Source: Spirogloea muscicola
Taxonomy: Eukaryota > Streptophyta > Zygnematophyceae > Spirogloeales > Spirogloeaceae
Reading direction: 5' to 3'
Assembly: GCA_009602725.1 (NCBI GenBank)
Contig: WELB01000022.1
Coordinates: 226,337 to 239,975, forward strand
DNA: 13,639 bases
Shown: positions 1 to 9,296 of the stretch, one piece after another
How positions within the stretch are numbered: position 1 is the first letter of the stretch
Layout: every line of letters begins with the position of its first letter
Notes under the pieces: model-generated
What the model was told of the DNA's origin: nothing
What the model saw: only the letters and a program-made list of their open reading frames with translations
Database searches by the model: none
Program-made: the position numbers and the translations under genes

Positions 1-352
1 CCCGCCCTCCCGTGTCCCCCACCCTCCCTCCTGCAACTGCTGGTTCTGCCCAGGCCTAGCGACCCATGTCATCAACTGTCAGCCACGCACGACCTGACTG
101 GCTGGCGTAACAACTTTCAGCAGCCAGCTGTCGCGCTGATGCCTGTATTGGGTTGTTGTGCCCTTTCCCGACATCACTTTGCAAGCTGACGCGCACTCAA
201 GGCCCACAGCTCGGCGTCAGCCGACTTTCCCCTCAGCGCCTTTGCAAAAGCTAGCTAGAGCCTGTCGGACAAAGGTATATTGCCAGATGATGGCAGGTGC
301 GTTAAATGCAACCTATATGAAGCGTCTGAAAAGAGCATCCAAGATGAGCTGG
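1..352. other. Flank downstream of DIS3, no gene recognised
   Basis: This is the region beyond the DIS3 stop codon, so its right part should be the DIS3 3' UTR. No open frame here matches a family I know. I saw no TGTAA-type algal polyadenylation signal on the minus strand, so the transcript end cannot be placed. Confidence 0.6.
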
Positions 353-1184
353 CTAAGGGGCACTCAGGGGCGGCAGCAGCGTGAGCGCCAGCTTGGGTCG
401 ATTTGGCTGCGGCTCGACCACAGCAATGTGCACCTGCACCTGGTCCAAGACCTTGAAGCACTGCGCGCTTCCGCTGGATGACAGCGTCTGGGCCGCCTCG
501 TCCACGACCCAATCTCCCTCTAGCGCGGGGCTGGCCGTGGTTGCATGTCGCTTTCGTTCATTGTCCCGTGGGACAAGGTATACAGGCCCTTCTATTCCGT
601 ACCTACAAGTAACAAGTTACAAGCAAGCACCCAATTGAATCTTGCATCAGTAATTGAGCATTATGAGCGGCGACTGCCCAAGTGATGATTGGCCAGGTCT
701 ATGACAATCAGACACGAGTCTTCAAAGGGCACTTACTTTGGCACAAACACGATGAAGCCATTGGCCCTGATCTTGACAATGCGTGCATCTGCGTCGGTTG
801 GCCTGCGGCACTCCAAGTACACAGATTTTTACCATGTGCATGTGCACAGCCGGCAAGAAACTTTGAAGACAGCAATCATTGTCCAGGTGCAGGATCATCT
901 AGCCAATTACATCAACGGCTACTGTGAGGTAGACGGCAACTATGTAAGCCCGAGCAAGCCCAAGTTGATAGAATAGTAGATAGTCTGCTGTCACAATTCA
1001 ACCATATTGCAAAGGAAACTCCAATGTTGAGCAATGTCTAGTATGCATGGATGGCCGCTGAACGCGATGCAGCTCGCAGAGCCATGTGGCATGTGCAATC
1101 ACCTCTTGCGGAAGAAGATGAGGGTGTGGAGCTCCACTGATGCACGGCCAGCCATCTGGGCATTTCGGTGTCGATAGTTCAGAT
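353..1184 (-). other. DIS3: DIS3 exons 23-25: C-terminal S1 RNA-binding domain
   Basis: These exons encode about residues 825-955. [20 protein letters not shown] closes the RNB domain. The S1-like barrel follows, with [19 protein letters not shown] (exon 24) and [11 protein letters not shown] (start of exon 25). The last strand, [15 protein letters not shown], leads to a short proline- and leucine-rich tail ending at the TAG. Introns 23 and 24 are 300 and 134 bases. The split codons at both junctions (R851 and K873) complete correctly, which supports the model. Confidence 0.93.
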
Positions 1185-4100
1185 CTGCAGATTACCTTGC
1201 CGGAGAAAGTTAGAGGCAGTCACCACTTCCTGGTCTGAAGCAGAGGTAAGACCTGACGGCCAGGATCCTCCTTAGTGGACAAGCTGAGGGGCTCACTATC
1301 AGCAGACGCATTCAAGGCCTTCTTGTCAAGGATGAGATGCGGGAGCGGGCTAAGGCCCAACGCGGCTGCCAGCGTTCGGTGCACTAGCACATCTGCCACC
1401 CACATTGCAAGGTCACAGCCGGCAAATCATTCTGAGGCATGTCAGCCTCACAAAGAATCACTACTTGCAGCCTTGAAGTGCCCTACTTGCAGTGTTTACA
1501 AGCATTGCAGCAATCTCTGTGATGCTTGCAGCGTCATGAAGGAGGACATGCAGGAATCAAGTCCAGGCTCTGACCAGCATAGCGGCGGATGGGAGAGGTG
1601 AAGTGGGTGTATATTGGTGCTGCCAGGCCATAGTGAAAATAGTCTGGCGGGCTGAGTTCGCCACTGGCGAAGTAGACGGCCTGCAGAGACGGTGTATGAA
1701 TCACAAGCACTATATGATGCCAAAGTGAAAGCCCGCCCAGTGAACTCAAAGTAGGGCACGCCTTTAGCCTACGTAGGACCACGCAAAGAATATTCGATCA
1801 TTTACTTCAAGTATGTACCAGAGCCATCAGGGCAAGCCTGATATTATTCTGTAACCCCTGTCCAAGTACCTGTGTCATGCACCGTGTTGCAAGGATGCGG
1901 ATAAGCTTGTTGAAGTACGGGTCAGATCCTGGCCCCTGCCAAGTCAGGGACATCATCATTGTCATTGCTAGCTGAAGAGAAGCTCTCACTTTATCATGGA
2001 GGTATGGTCTTCACAGTGCAGGCTTCTTGCAGCTCTCAGCATCAGGCTATGAGAATATGACTCCTAGTATAACGACCCGAGTAAAGAAGACCACCGTCTG
2101 TTACTGCGTGTTACTTGCAGCTAACAAAGAGGACAGCCCACCTGGGCTTTGTCAAGCGAGTCTGCAAGCTCCCGGGACGTCGCCGTACTGATGTCAATAC
2201 CTACAGCTGCAGCTGTCTGCAGCAGCGGCTCAAACATTTTCGGTTTGGGGACCGGGTGCCGCCTGCCATGCGCAAGGCAGCAATTATGATCAGAGTGCCG
2301 TCAGAGTGGTCATGAAAAAACCATGAAAGGGTTGATAGTGCTGCGTCAATAAAGGGACCTACTAATGCAGAGATGACAGTAACAGGTCACTGCCACTTGG
2401 CCAGCTTGATGTTTCAATCCCAACTGTGTACCTCAGAAGCGAGGTGGCAGGGCAGAAGGACAAGATTTTCGTGGCGACGGAGATATTAGCTGCAAGCATG
2501 AATTCCTCGACCATCTGATTGGCTTCTCTCACTTGATACATTCCTGGATCAAAGGGCAACAATGACATACAATTGTATCTGTCAAATTGCTGACTTACAA
2601 CGCAGCATCAACTGTCAGAGAAGTACTACTATGAAAAAGTTGCAATCATAAGCTAGAGTAAGTTTATCTTTGCTGCCAGTGAAAATCAGATTGCCACATG
2701 AATCAGCACTCCTGAATGTGAACAGAAGTAGATTCACTCACCTACGTCCAGCGGGTCATGAGTCTCGGTATCAATCTCAAATTTGACCTCCGGAGAAGCC
2801 AACGTGAGAGCTCCCCTATCCAACCTTCTTTGCCTCATCAACTGCAATTGACACGGCTTTGTAAAATGAGCAAGAGGAGCGATCCATTGACAATAGCCCC
2901 AAAAAAAGGAAGACCACAATCTGCTTGTGTATGATGTAATGGCAATCGAGGGATATTTTTGACTGACAAATTCATGAGAGGCAAGCCCCATCAGCACTGA
3001 TGGGCACTGCAGTAGGCAAGTCCACAAAACTCAACGACATGTCCTGATAGATATACCTTAGCCAAATTATTCATGTTGCGAAGATCTATGGTCAAAGGAT
3101 CATTCAATCTACTGCACATGACAAACAATCTTGTGCCGTAAGCATTGTGGCACCCAACAGCCATGCGTGCCCCATAATCCACAAGACCTGCAACAGCTTT
3201 GTACACTGGGTCCTCACATGTCATCCATACGAGCTTGAGCCTCCACATAGGATAAAGCTGCTGCCGACTTGATGACACTCTTGGTAAACCGCGTAGAGAT
3301 AATGTCTGCTTGCGGAGTCATTTCCTGGCACGTACAGAGAGCAGGCAAGAGAGGAGCATAAGTTTGGGGTTCAAGGACTCTACACAAGCTCTCAGTTATT
3401 AAGGGATCAGCAGGAGCTACAACAGCTTCCTCCTAGACATTCCTACCTTATGTATCAATGACTGATGCCAATATATGGATGCACTACAATAAAGTCATGG
3501 CAAGCCGCAACAGCACGGCAGAACTCTAATGATCAGCTGTAAGAAGTTGTTCACCCTGGTGCCAGTGGAGCCCTTACCCAAAGTACAGAAAATGCAAGTC
3601 GCTCAACATCTGCTCTCAAGGAACAAATATCTGTACCAAGTAGTGCACATAACTGGATAAGAGTGTAACATGCTGTATGGACTGGGTGAACATGGAATAT
3701 GGCCAAGACATTCTTCTGCAGATGATTTCTAAGGCCACCTCAGCTTACAGTGGACACACTGCATGGCTGATGCAGTGATGTACATAACAAAGTCAGCAGG
3801 AGAGGTAATTCGAGTACCTTCAGTCAGGGGCTTCGGGAGCATGTCTATTCTTCGATCAACGAGGTAGACAGACGTGCCTCGCTCGGATGCCTCCTCGTCC
3901 AGTGGAGATGCAGGGAATACAAAGTTTGTGACATCCGCAATATCTGCAGAATGTCTGTGTCAAGGCCATTCCAATTCCTAGATTGCAGATTACATCTACA
4001 GCTGTGTACCATTCCTCCTTGAGGACACTAGTATGCGTGCTATCAAGCTCCAAGAAGATATGTGATGCTGAAAATGAGGTCGGTATGACAATGACAGGAT

Positions 4101-7100
4101 GATTGTCCTTGCCGGTGCCGATACAGACTGGCAATCACGCACGAGCACAGCTAATGACATAGTAAGATACGGACTCCAACTTCAGAGTTTCCGCTTGCGA
4201 GAAGATTACAATGTAGGGCATCATCAATATCCTTGCATCCTGTCGACAATTTCCAAGGCAAGGTGACTGGTTCAGTATGGCGTCGTTAGAGAACAAATTA
4301 CATGTGCTCGTCTGACATATTGAAACCTTGTCACTGAGCCTCTTAGATGAGCTTGACAGGTATAGGTCCATATCATTGTAAGTCCAACACTCCTTATTCC
4401 CAACCGCTGGGCTTACTGATTATTGGGCTTACCAATGGGATCAACACTGAAGATGCGGAGATGGCGCAGATCTTGGCGAGTGGCATTCTGCAAGTCAGCC
4501 TCCGAGACTGACCAAGGTAAGGGAGGCAGGCAAGCCAAAACTTGCTCTGAGAATGGCCTGACATTGATGTCATTCTCCATAAGCAGCACCTGCACAAGGA
4601 CACAAGCTTCTGGAACTCCATAAAGCAACTTGGTGGCTAACTGCAGCTCAGCTGTTGCAAAGCATGCACGACCCAGAGGTGGAAGAAGCTCACAGACGAG
4701 CAAGTAAGCATGGATGTATGCCATGACTTGGATGACTTGGATGATTGAAAGCTGACCTCGCTTTCTGTAGCTTTATCACCAATCATACCAAGTGTCTTGA
4801 CGTAGTGACCGGAAGGATATCTGGCATTCCTGTCCCAGGTGTCAATCGCCACAACAATCCTCTTGTCTGCAAGATTTGAAAGCTGCCGTGTCCTTATGCG
4901 CACCTGCATGTGCATCAGAAGCTCAATCTCCCTGCTTGCAAACATGCCTACAGACAGACCTCTCCATGATGCTCACTAAGTTGAAGGCATTGACTCTCCG
5001 CATGACTTGACCTTTCGAAGACTTGATATGCCAGCTTAAAACAGTCAGTCACAGTCACAGGGATTCCGATCTGGAAGATGGATGCATCTTCAACTGTACC
5101 TTAGGTATCCGCCTGTCTGCTGAAACAAAAAGTGCACTTGCGACTGAAGCTCCTGCATTCTTCATTGCTTCCAGACTCCCACAATACCTTCATGTGACAA
5201 GTAAGCGACCTGTAGACATAGTAAGACTGCGTCCGCAACTTGGGCTGAATCAAACTTTGAGGTACAGGAGTACAAGCATCCATCTTCTCTAGGTCCAGGT
5301 CTTTCCGCCCCGCATGAGGCCGTCAGTACAAGGTACCTCTTGACCAATGTATCCTGTTAACTAATTCTTCTCAGCCTTTGACAATCAACACGTGTAAGCT
5401 CCTCTTGCAGGAGCAACATAACAAGAACCGCACGGTAAATTGTTGTTCTGCTATTACCAGGCCTCTGCGGTTCTAGGAGATGCTCACGAGTTAGAAGATA
5501 AGGGTACTTACAAGCGCCAATTTCTCTTGATAATGCCAACAACTTTGCCAGTTGGTCGAGCAAAATTTGACCGGCCGGTTGTGGCAGCGATGTTGCTTGT
5601 GGGCGGATCATCAGCAACTGCTGGGGCCAACCCCACCTCGTCTGGCTCGTCATCTGCTGTGAAGCACTTGCAGCAAATCAGGCCTGCCCTCAGCCGGCAA
5701 CCCAGATTCTGTGACAGACGTGTTCCTTGGCAAATTGATCAAGAGCCCGCCTATCTAGTCAGCATCCAGACTCCCGGTGGCGACCATCCCTCAATCAAGC
5801 CAGTTATACTCTGACAACCGTCACAGGTGTGTTGATGAGCCAACATGCAACGAAGAAGGATAGTCAACTTAGCAACTCCTCCACGGAGAACAGCTGTCTC
5901 TGCCCTATGACAACAAGGTGTCATAGGGGCAGCTAGCTCTCACCTTCATCCACATCTGCCAGCTTCTGCCTGCCAGCCTCTCTCCAGCTCTCCTCTGGCA
6001 GGAGCTCAACAGCAACAACGTCGCCGTCAACCGCCCGATTAAGGTCGAATCGACCGCAGATGAGAATCTCATCACCCACTGACTCGCTGCCAACATAGGC
6101 CTCCTGAGAATTGTAAGGGTGCACCCTCAGCCGGCCCTGATGAAATACGCCCCTCCTCAGTCCTTCCGTGATCTCCGACATGGGCTTGTGCTGCAAAACA
6201 ACAGCCCATAAAATGTCTGTCCTGTAAATAAACGTGGGCTGCAGGGAGAGTCGTCAACTGTGGCCTGTGCACAGGGCCGTCATCTCTGACCTTCTATTTC
6301 CAGTCAAGGCAAAAGTACAAAGTCAATGCACCAGTAGCAACACCTGCACTTTGTGCCATGCTATTCTGTGGCTCTGTGCAGGCTGTCTGGGTTTGGACCT
6401 CGGCGTAGAGCACTGTCTTCTTCAACATTTGAGCATCCTCATGCTGGTCCATGCTAGCGTCACCATCGGCATCTTCCCCTGTGGCTGACTTCTGTACGAT
6501 GTCCACCAGCTCCGCATCGCCCAGCTTTTGCACGTAGGCGAAGACTGACCAAACCAATGCAGGGCAGTAACCTATTAGTCCTCACCGTTACTGCAGGGAG
6601 TTCACCAGTTACGGCCTAGATATTGTCTGCAACTGTGATATGCCACCACAAGGAAAAATGAAGATTGCTATGCTTGATGAGTAAGAAGGGCGTGTATCTT
6701 AACTACCTGTTTGGGCGAGTTGCCCGGCAGATACGGCCTTGCGCATGTTCTCGGCATCGTTTGTAAGAAGCAGCACCTTCACCGAGTCGCCCAGGTGTCT
6801 CTGATACCATTGGCACGCTATGCGGATTGCTGCAGCAAGGATGGATTTTGCAAGACAGAGTCAACAACCTAAGATGAAGGCTGGAGCTAGTCCTGCATCA
6901 GAAAAGTCAAATACCTGTACTCTTGAAGTTGGAGGTAAGAAGCAACGACCCCAGACTTCTATTCCCAGTCTCAGTCCTAGTGATTGTAGAAATGCTTGTC
7001 AAAAATTCACAGGTGCCAATAGCAGAAATTGATCAGCTATTGGCTTGCCTCAAATCCTAGAGGCTGGGCCGTGAGAGCCCACCTCAACCCACCTCTGTCG

Positions 7101-8355
7101 TTTCTGTCATTCGGCGACTCGCCAGGCTCCGCCTTGATGTATGTCTCTCTGATTACAAAAGACATACAAGTCATTCAAACTTAGAAGTCAACAAAAGAGG
7201 GCACTTCAAAGTCTGGCACTTTAATCCCGTCACAGCTGAATCACTGTCCTTCTCCTTCATAAATGTGGGGTGAAAAGTACCACAAGAGTCGCGTCTCACC
7301 TGTGGTGCTCATTAGCGAAAACAAAGAAGTGGCGAGCAGGGTTGGCGATGATGGCCCTCAGGCGGTTATACACGCTCAGATTTTTGTGCTTGGCCTCCTC
7401 AAGGACGACAGAAAGCACGACCACATTCGTGACGGCGGCATTCTCGAGGAAGTCGATCTGCGAGGAAAAGCCGCCAAGCAGAGAATGACTGCTAAATGTG
7501 TAGTAGCAAAGCGACCAGATGACAAGACAGTAGCTTGGCAGTACCTCATACTACGCTAGCTGTCCAACGGCCTGAAAGCTCCACCTAGCATCACCAGAAG
7601 CGGCCTGGTAGCACGAGCCACACCATCCGGTCTCCCAATTGGGTACACATATGTGATGTCCTCAAGCATAAGATCTCGACCATGCAAGCAGCGTGGCCCC
7701 CAGCGACCACACAAGCGGCGTGGACACGGACCTGATGAAGCACGATGTTGGTGTCCACGACCAGGATCTGGGGAGCTGCGGCGCTCAGCACCGGGCTCTC
7801 CTGCTGGCAGGTACCGCAGGCGGCGGCGCCACACACGATGTCGTCGCGCAGATAGTGCTCTCGCACCACCTGCGGCGCCAGGACCACCACCGGAGCCTCG
7901 TGACACTACTGAAGCTTGCCACGAGATTTGGCAGAGAGGCGCCGTGGCAACAAGCCAGGCGCTCGTGTGCGGCAGCTAGCAGTAAAACTTCGCGTCCTAC
8001 TTGGTAGCTAGTCGTATTAGCCAGTTATGTTCGTCGTTTCACACAATTGCTAGCGCCACACTAATTCACCCAAGCTGAGCTGAAACTCCAGCACGAGCCG
8101 GGCAACTGGCGAGGCCACGCCGAGGGCCCTTTCGCCTCGACAGACGCCACAGTGTCAAGGGACTATCGGCGCTTTTGCCTTGCGACGAGAGGGCCCGAGA
8201 CGTCTCAGCGTCGCAATTGCACGACGCGCGCACGCAGGCTCGTGGGGCTCAGCGTCGAGCCTGCGCCTCCATGGCTGTTTGGGGGGGAGAGCCTGCCAAA
8301 CCTTGAGCAGCGAGCCTTTCCGCGTCTTCTTCACGAACTGCTTGGACTGCAGCAT
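353..8355 (-). CDS. DIS3: DIS3/RRP44, catalytic exosome ribonuclease (25 exons)
   Basis: DIS3 is the 3'-5' exonuclease and endonuclease of the RNA exosome. It is needed for rRNA processing and RNA decay, mainly in the nucleus. Exons in transcript order: 8355-8302, 7869-7732, 7457-7300, 7148-7093, 6829-6707, 6544-6399, 6190-5944, 5656-5512, 5187-5100, 4903-4757, 4589-4433, 4239-4171, 3943-3818, 3630-3578, 3324-3218, 3111-3057, 2841-2742, 2543-2432, 2262-2142, 1935-1870, 1680-1575, 1392-1297, 1184-1103, 802-737, 602-353. Every junction is GT-AG and keeps frame. The predicted 955 residues are close to the 958 of the human protein. Domain order is CR3, PIN, two cold-shock domains, RNB, S1. The start [12 protein letters not shown] resembles the human N-terminus. 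The stop is TAG at 353-355. The exon 8 acceptor is a CAGCAG tandem, so that exon may start at 5653. The exon 9 acceptor (ATGAAG) is weak but is the one that restores YCGSLE. Confidence 0.97.
1297..4589 (-). other. DIS3: DIS3 exons 11-22: RNB exoribonuclease catalytic domain
   Basis: These exons encode about residues 435-824. The active-site segment [15 protein letters not shown] crosses the exon 11/12 junction. D484, D490, D492 and D493 have the +6, +8, +9 spacing of the yeast catalytic aspartates (D543, D549, D551, D552), so the exonuclease should be active. Other family blocks are [84 protein letters not shown], and the RNB signature [11 protein letters not shown] at about 782-792. The twelve exons are 53-157 bases long. 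No frame breaks were seen. Confidence 0.95.
4757..6190 (-). other. DIS3: DIS3 exons 7-10: two cold-shock RNA-binding domains
   Basis: These exons encode about residues 226-434. Cold-shock domain 1 begins at [11 protein letters not shown] and includes [16 protein letters not shown]. An acidic, low-complexity linker spans the exon 7/8 junction. [20 protein letters not shown] leads into cold-shock domain 2, with YCGSLE in exon 9, [12 protein letters not shown] at its end, and VRIRTRQL and [11 protein letters not shown] in exon 10. In the family these domains guide single-stranded RNA into the RNB channel. Exon 9 (5187-5100) was placed by homology: only the acceptor ending at 5188 joins exon 8 in frame to YCGSLE. 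Confidence 0.92.
6399..8355 (-). other. DIS3: DIS3 exons 1-6: CR3 motif and PIN endonuclease domain
   Basis: These exons encode about residues 1-225. Residues 19-39 carry [11 protein letters not shown] followed by C31, C36 and C39, the CR3 zinc motif that helps DIS3 bind the exosome core. The PIN domain follows. Its four metal-binding acidic positions are all visible: D57 in VVDTN, E85 in VLEEA, an Asp of the NDRNDR motif (131/134), and D160 in LLTNDAEN. The endonuclease is therefore predicted active, unlike in DIS3L or DIS3L2. Exon 6 carries an acidic linker (GEDADGD) that varies between species. The ATG at 8353-8355 has G at -3. Intron 1 (7870-8301, 432 bases) is the longest in the gene. 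Confidence 0.93.
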
Positions 8356-8359
8356 CGCG

Positions 8360-8360
<1 letters not shown>

Positions 8361-8396
<36 letters not shown>
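8361..8396 (-). repeat. (CGG)12 triplet tract in the DIS3 5' leader
   Basis: The plus strand reads twelve uninterrupted CCG units, so the DIS3 transcript would carry (CGG)12 ending five bases before the ATG at 8355, if transcription starts upstream of it. CGG runs in RNA fold into hairpins or G-quadruplexes and can slow scanning. As a simple repeat it is probably polymorphic in length between strains. Confidence 0.9.
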
Positions 8397-8397
<1 letters not shown>

Positions 8398-8462
8398 GAC
8401 CGGCGCTGCCGACGGCCGGCTCGTGGGACAGCTCTCGATTTGCCGACAGCCTAAAAAGCGAT

Positions 8463-8471
8463 AACCCTAAA
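8463..8471 (-). promoter_or_regulatory. Telo-box-like motif upstream of DIS3
   Basis: The plus strand has AACCCTAAA, which is TTTAGGGTT on the DIS3 strand, 108 bases before the start codon. In land plants, telo-boxes (AAACCCTAA and its permutations) are found near the starts of ribosomal and translation-related genes. One 9-base match in a 13.6-kb window could be chance; position is the main support. Confidence 0.35.
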
Positions 8472-8743
8472 GTATCGAGCAGGCCCGGGTGTTCGTCCAA
8501 AGGGACGACGGCGTCTCACGACTCGGCGTCAGTCACGACGAACGAATGACACACCGCACAAACGTCGGGACAGTACGAGCTGAAATTTCCCGCTCGCTCA
8601 GTGAACCGAGTGGAAGTCAGAGAAATAGAAGAAAGGGCTCGCCCACGAGGATAGGGGCTGGAAAAGCAAGCCCAAAAAAGAATGAGCAAAGTATGTGAAG
8701 TAAAACAAGCACAAGAAGAAACAAAGCAGCTACGTGTCACTAA

Positions 8744-8884
8744 GGGCCGCTTCACACCGGGTCGGTCGGTCGCGGCCGAGGGGTACGTGTCGCGCGTTGT
8801 ATGGATATTTGGGGTCAAAAACCGTGCCAATCCGAGGCCAAGATGAGACAATCTGCGAGCTACCGACCCGGTGCGAAGTGGCCC
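8744..8884. mobile_element. MITE-like element with 23-base terminal inverted repeats
   Basis: Bases 8744-8766 and the reverse complement of 8862-8884 match at 21 of 23 positions. Both arms start GGGCC, then G or A, then CTTC, then A or G, then CACCGGGTCGGT. The 141-base unit has no coding capacity of its own. The flanks are TAA (8741-8743) and TCA (8885-8887), a possible 3-base target duplication with one mismatch. GGGCC-type ends and a TWA-type target resemble PIF/Harbinger-derived MITEs, but this class assignment is inference. The similarity continues as ACTAA against ACTGA outside the arms, so the true ends could lie a few bases further out, at 8739 and 8889. It could also be a non-mobile hairpin. 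Confidence 0.6.
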
Positions 8885-8975
8885 TCAGTAGAAGCCAGCC
8901 AGTGTGCATACTGATGAGGGTGGTGCACATTAATAAGCGTATTATCTGCGCGATAGAAGTAAAGGGGAACCGCTT

Positions 8976-9004
8976 TGATTTAAATATTAAATATTTTATT
9001 TTAG
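8976..9004. promoter_or_regulatory. AT-rich block, possible core promoter element for ZC3H15
   Basis: A block of about 29 bases made almost entirely of A and T lies in otherwise GC-rich DNA, about 300 bases before the ZC3H15 start codon. It contains TATA-like strings such as TAAATATTAAATATTTTA. It could place a transcription start or simply exclude nucleosomes. There is no direct evidence for either. Confidence 0.3.
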
Positions 9005-9257
9005 TTGATAGCTTGTTCAGGTCATTCTGCAGCCTGTCGAGAGAAGCTCGATAGGGCAGCCCCCCGGGCCGCCACCCGCGCCGCCGCCAGCGCCGCGCCG
9101 CGCGCCGCGATTTGCGGCGCCGTCCTCGGCCAGGTGCGGCTGGCCACGGCCTGCGCTCTTCGTTGCCGCGCGGCTGCCTCCGCTCGCGGCGGCCCAGCGC
9201 CATCGCCGCCCGTCACGGTGACTGTCGGCGGAGGGGAGAGCCCTCGGGGGAGAGGCC

Positions 9258-9293
9258 GCGGCGGCGGTCGCGGCGGCGGTCGCGGCGGCGGCG
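9258..9293 (+). repeat. GCG-rich triplet array before the ZC3H15 ATG
   Basis: The order is (GCG)3 GTC (GCG)3 GTC (GCG)4, then GCC and the ATG. The array is in the same triplet phase as the start codon and forms an imperfect 12-base tandem repeat. It mirrors the CGG tract in front of DIS3 on the other strand. It should make the 5' leader strongly structured. Confidence 0.85.
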
Positions 9294-9296
9294 GCC

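Larger units (their letters stand above)
8356..9296. promoter_or_regulatory. Divergent promoter and 5' leader region between DIS3 and ZC3H15
   Basis: The start codons of two outward-facing genes are separated by these 941 bases, so both promoters and both 5' UTRs must lie here unless an undetected upstream non-coding exon exists. The two edges are very GC-rich with CGG/GCG triplet runs. The centre holds a MITE-like insertion and an AT-rich block. Several open frames cross the area, but they come from GC-rich triplets and match no family I know. Transcription starts cannot be read from sequence alone. Confidence 0.75.

Noticed and set aside
5101-5119. A 20-base micro-exon of DIS3 beginning at TTTCAG and encoding ADRRIPK
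   Set aside because: First considered because the acceptor looks strong. The upstream codons in the same frame read YCGSLE through ALFVSA, which is conserved, so the sequence is part of a longer exon starting at 5187.
8730-9203. 157-codon minus-strand open frame in the intergenic region
   Set aside because: It runs through the MITE-like arms, the AT-rich block and GC triplets. It has no recognisable domain and sits inside the shared promoter region.
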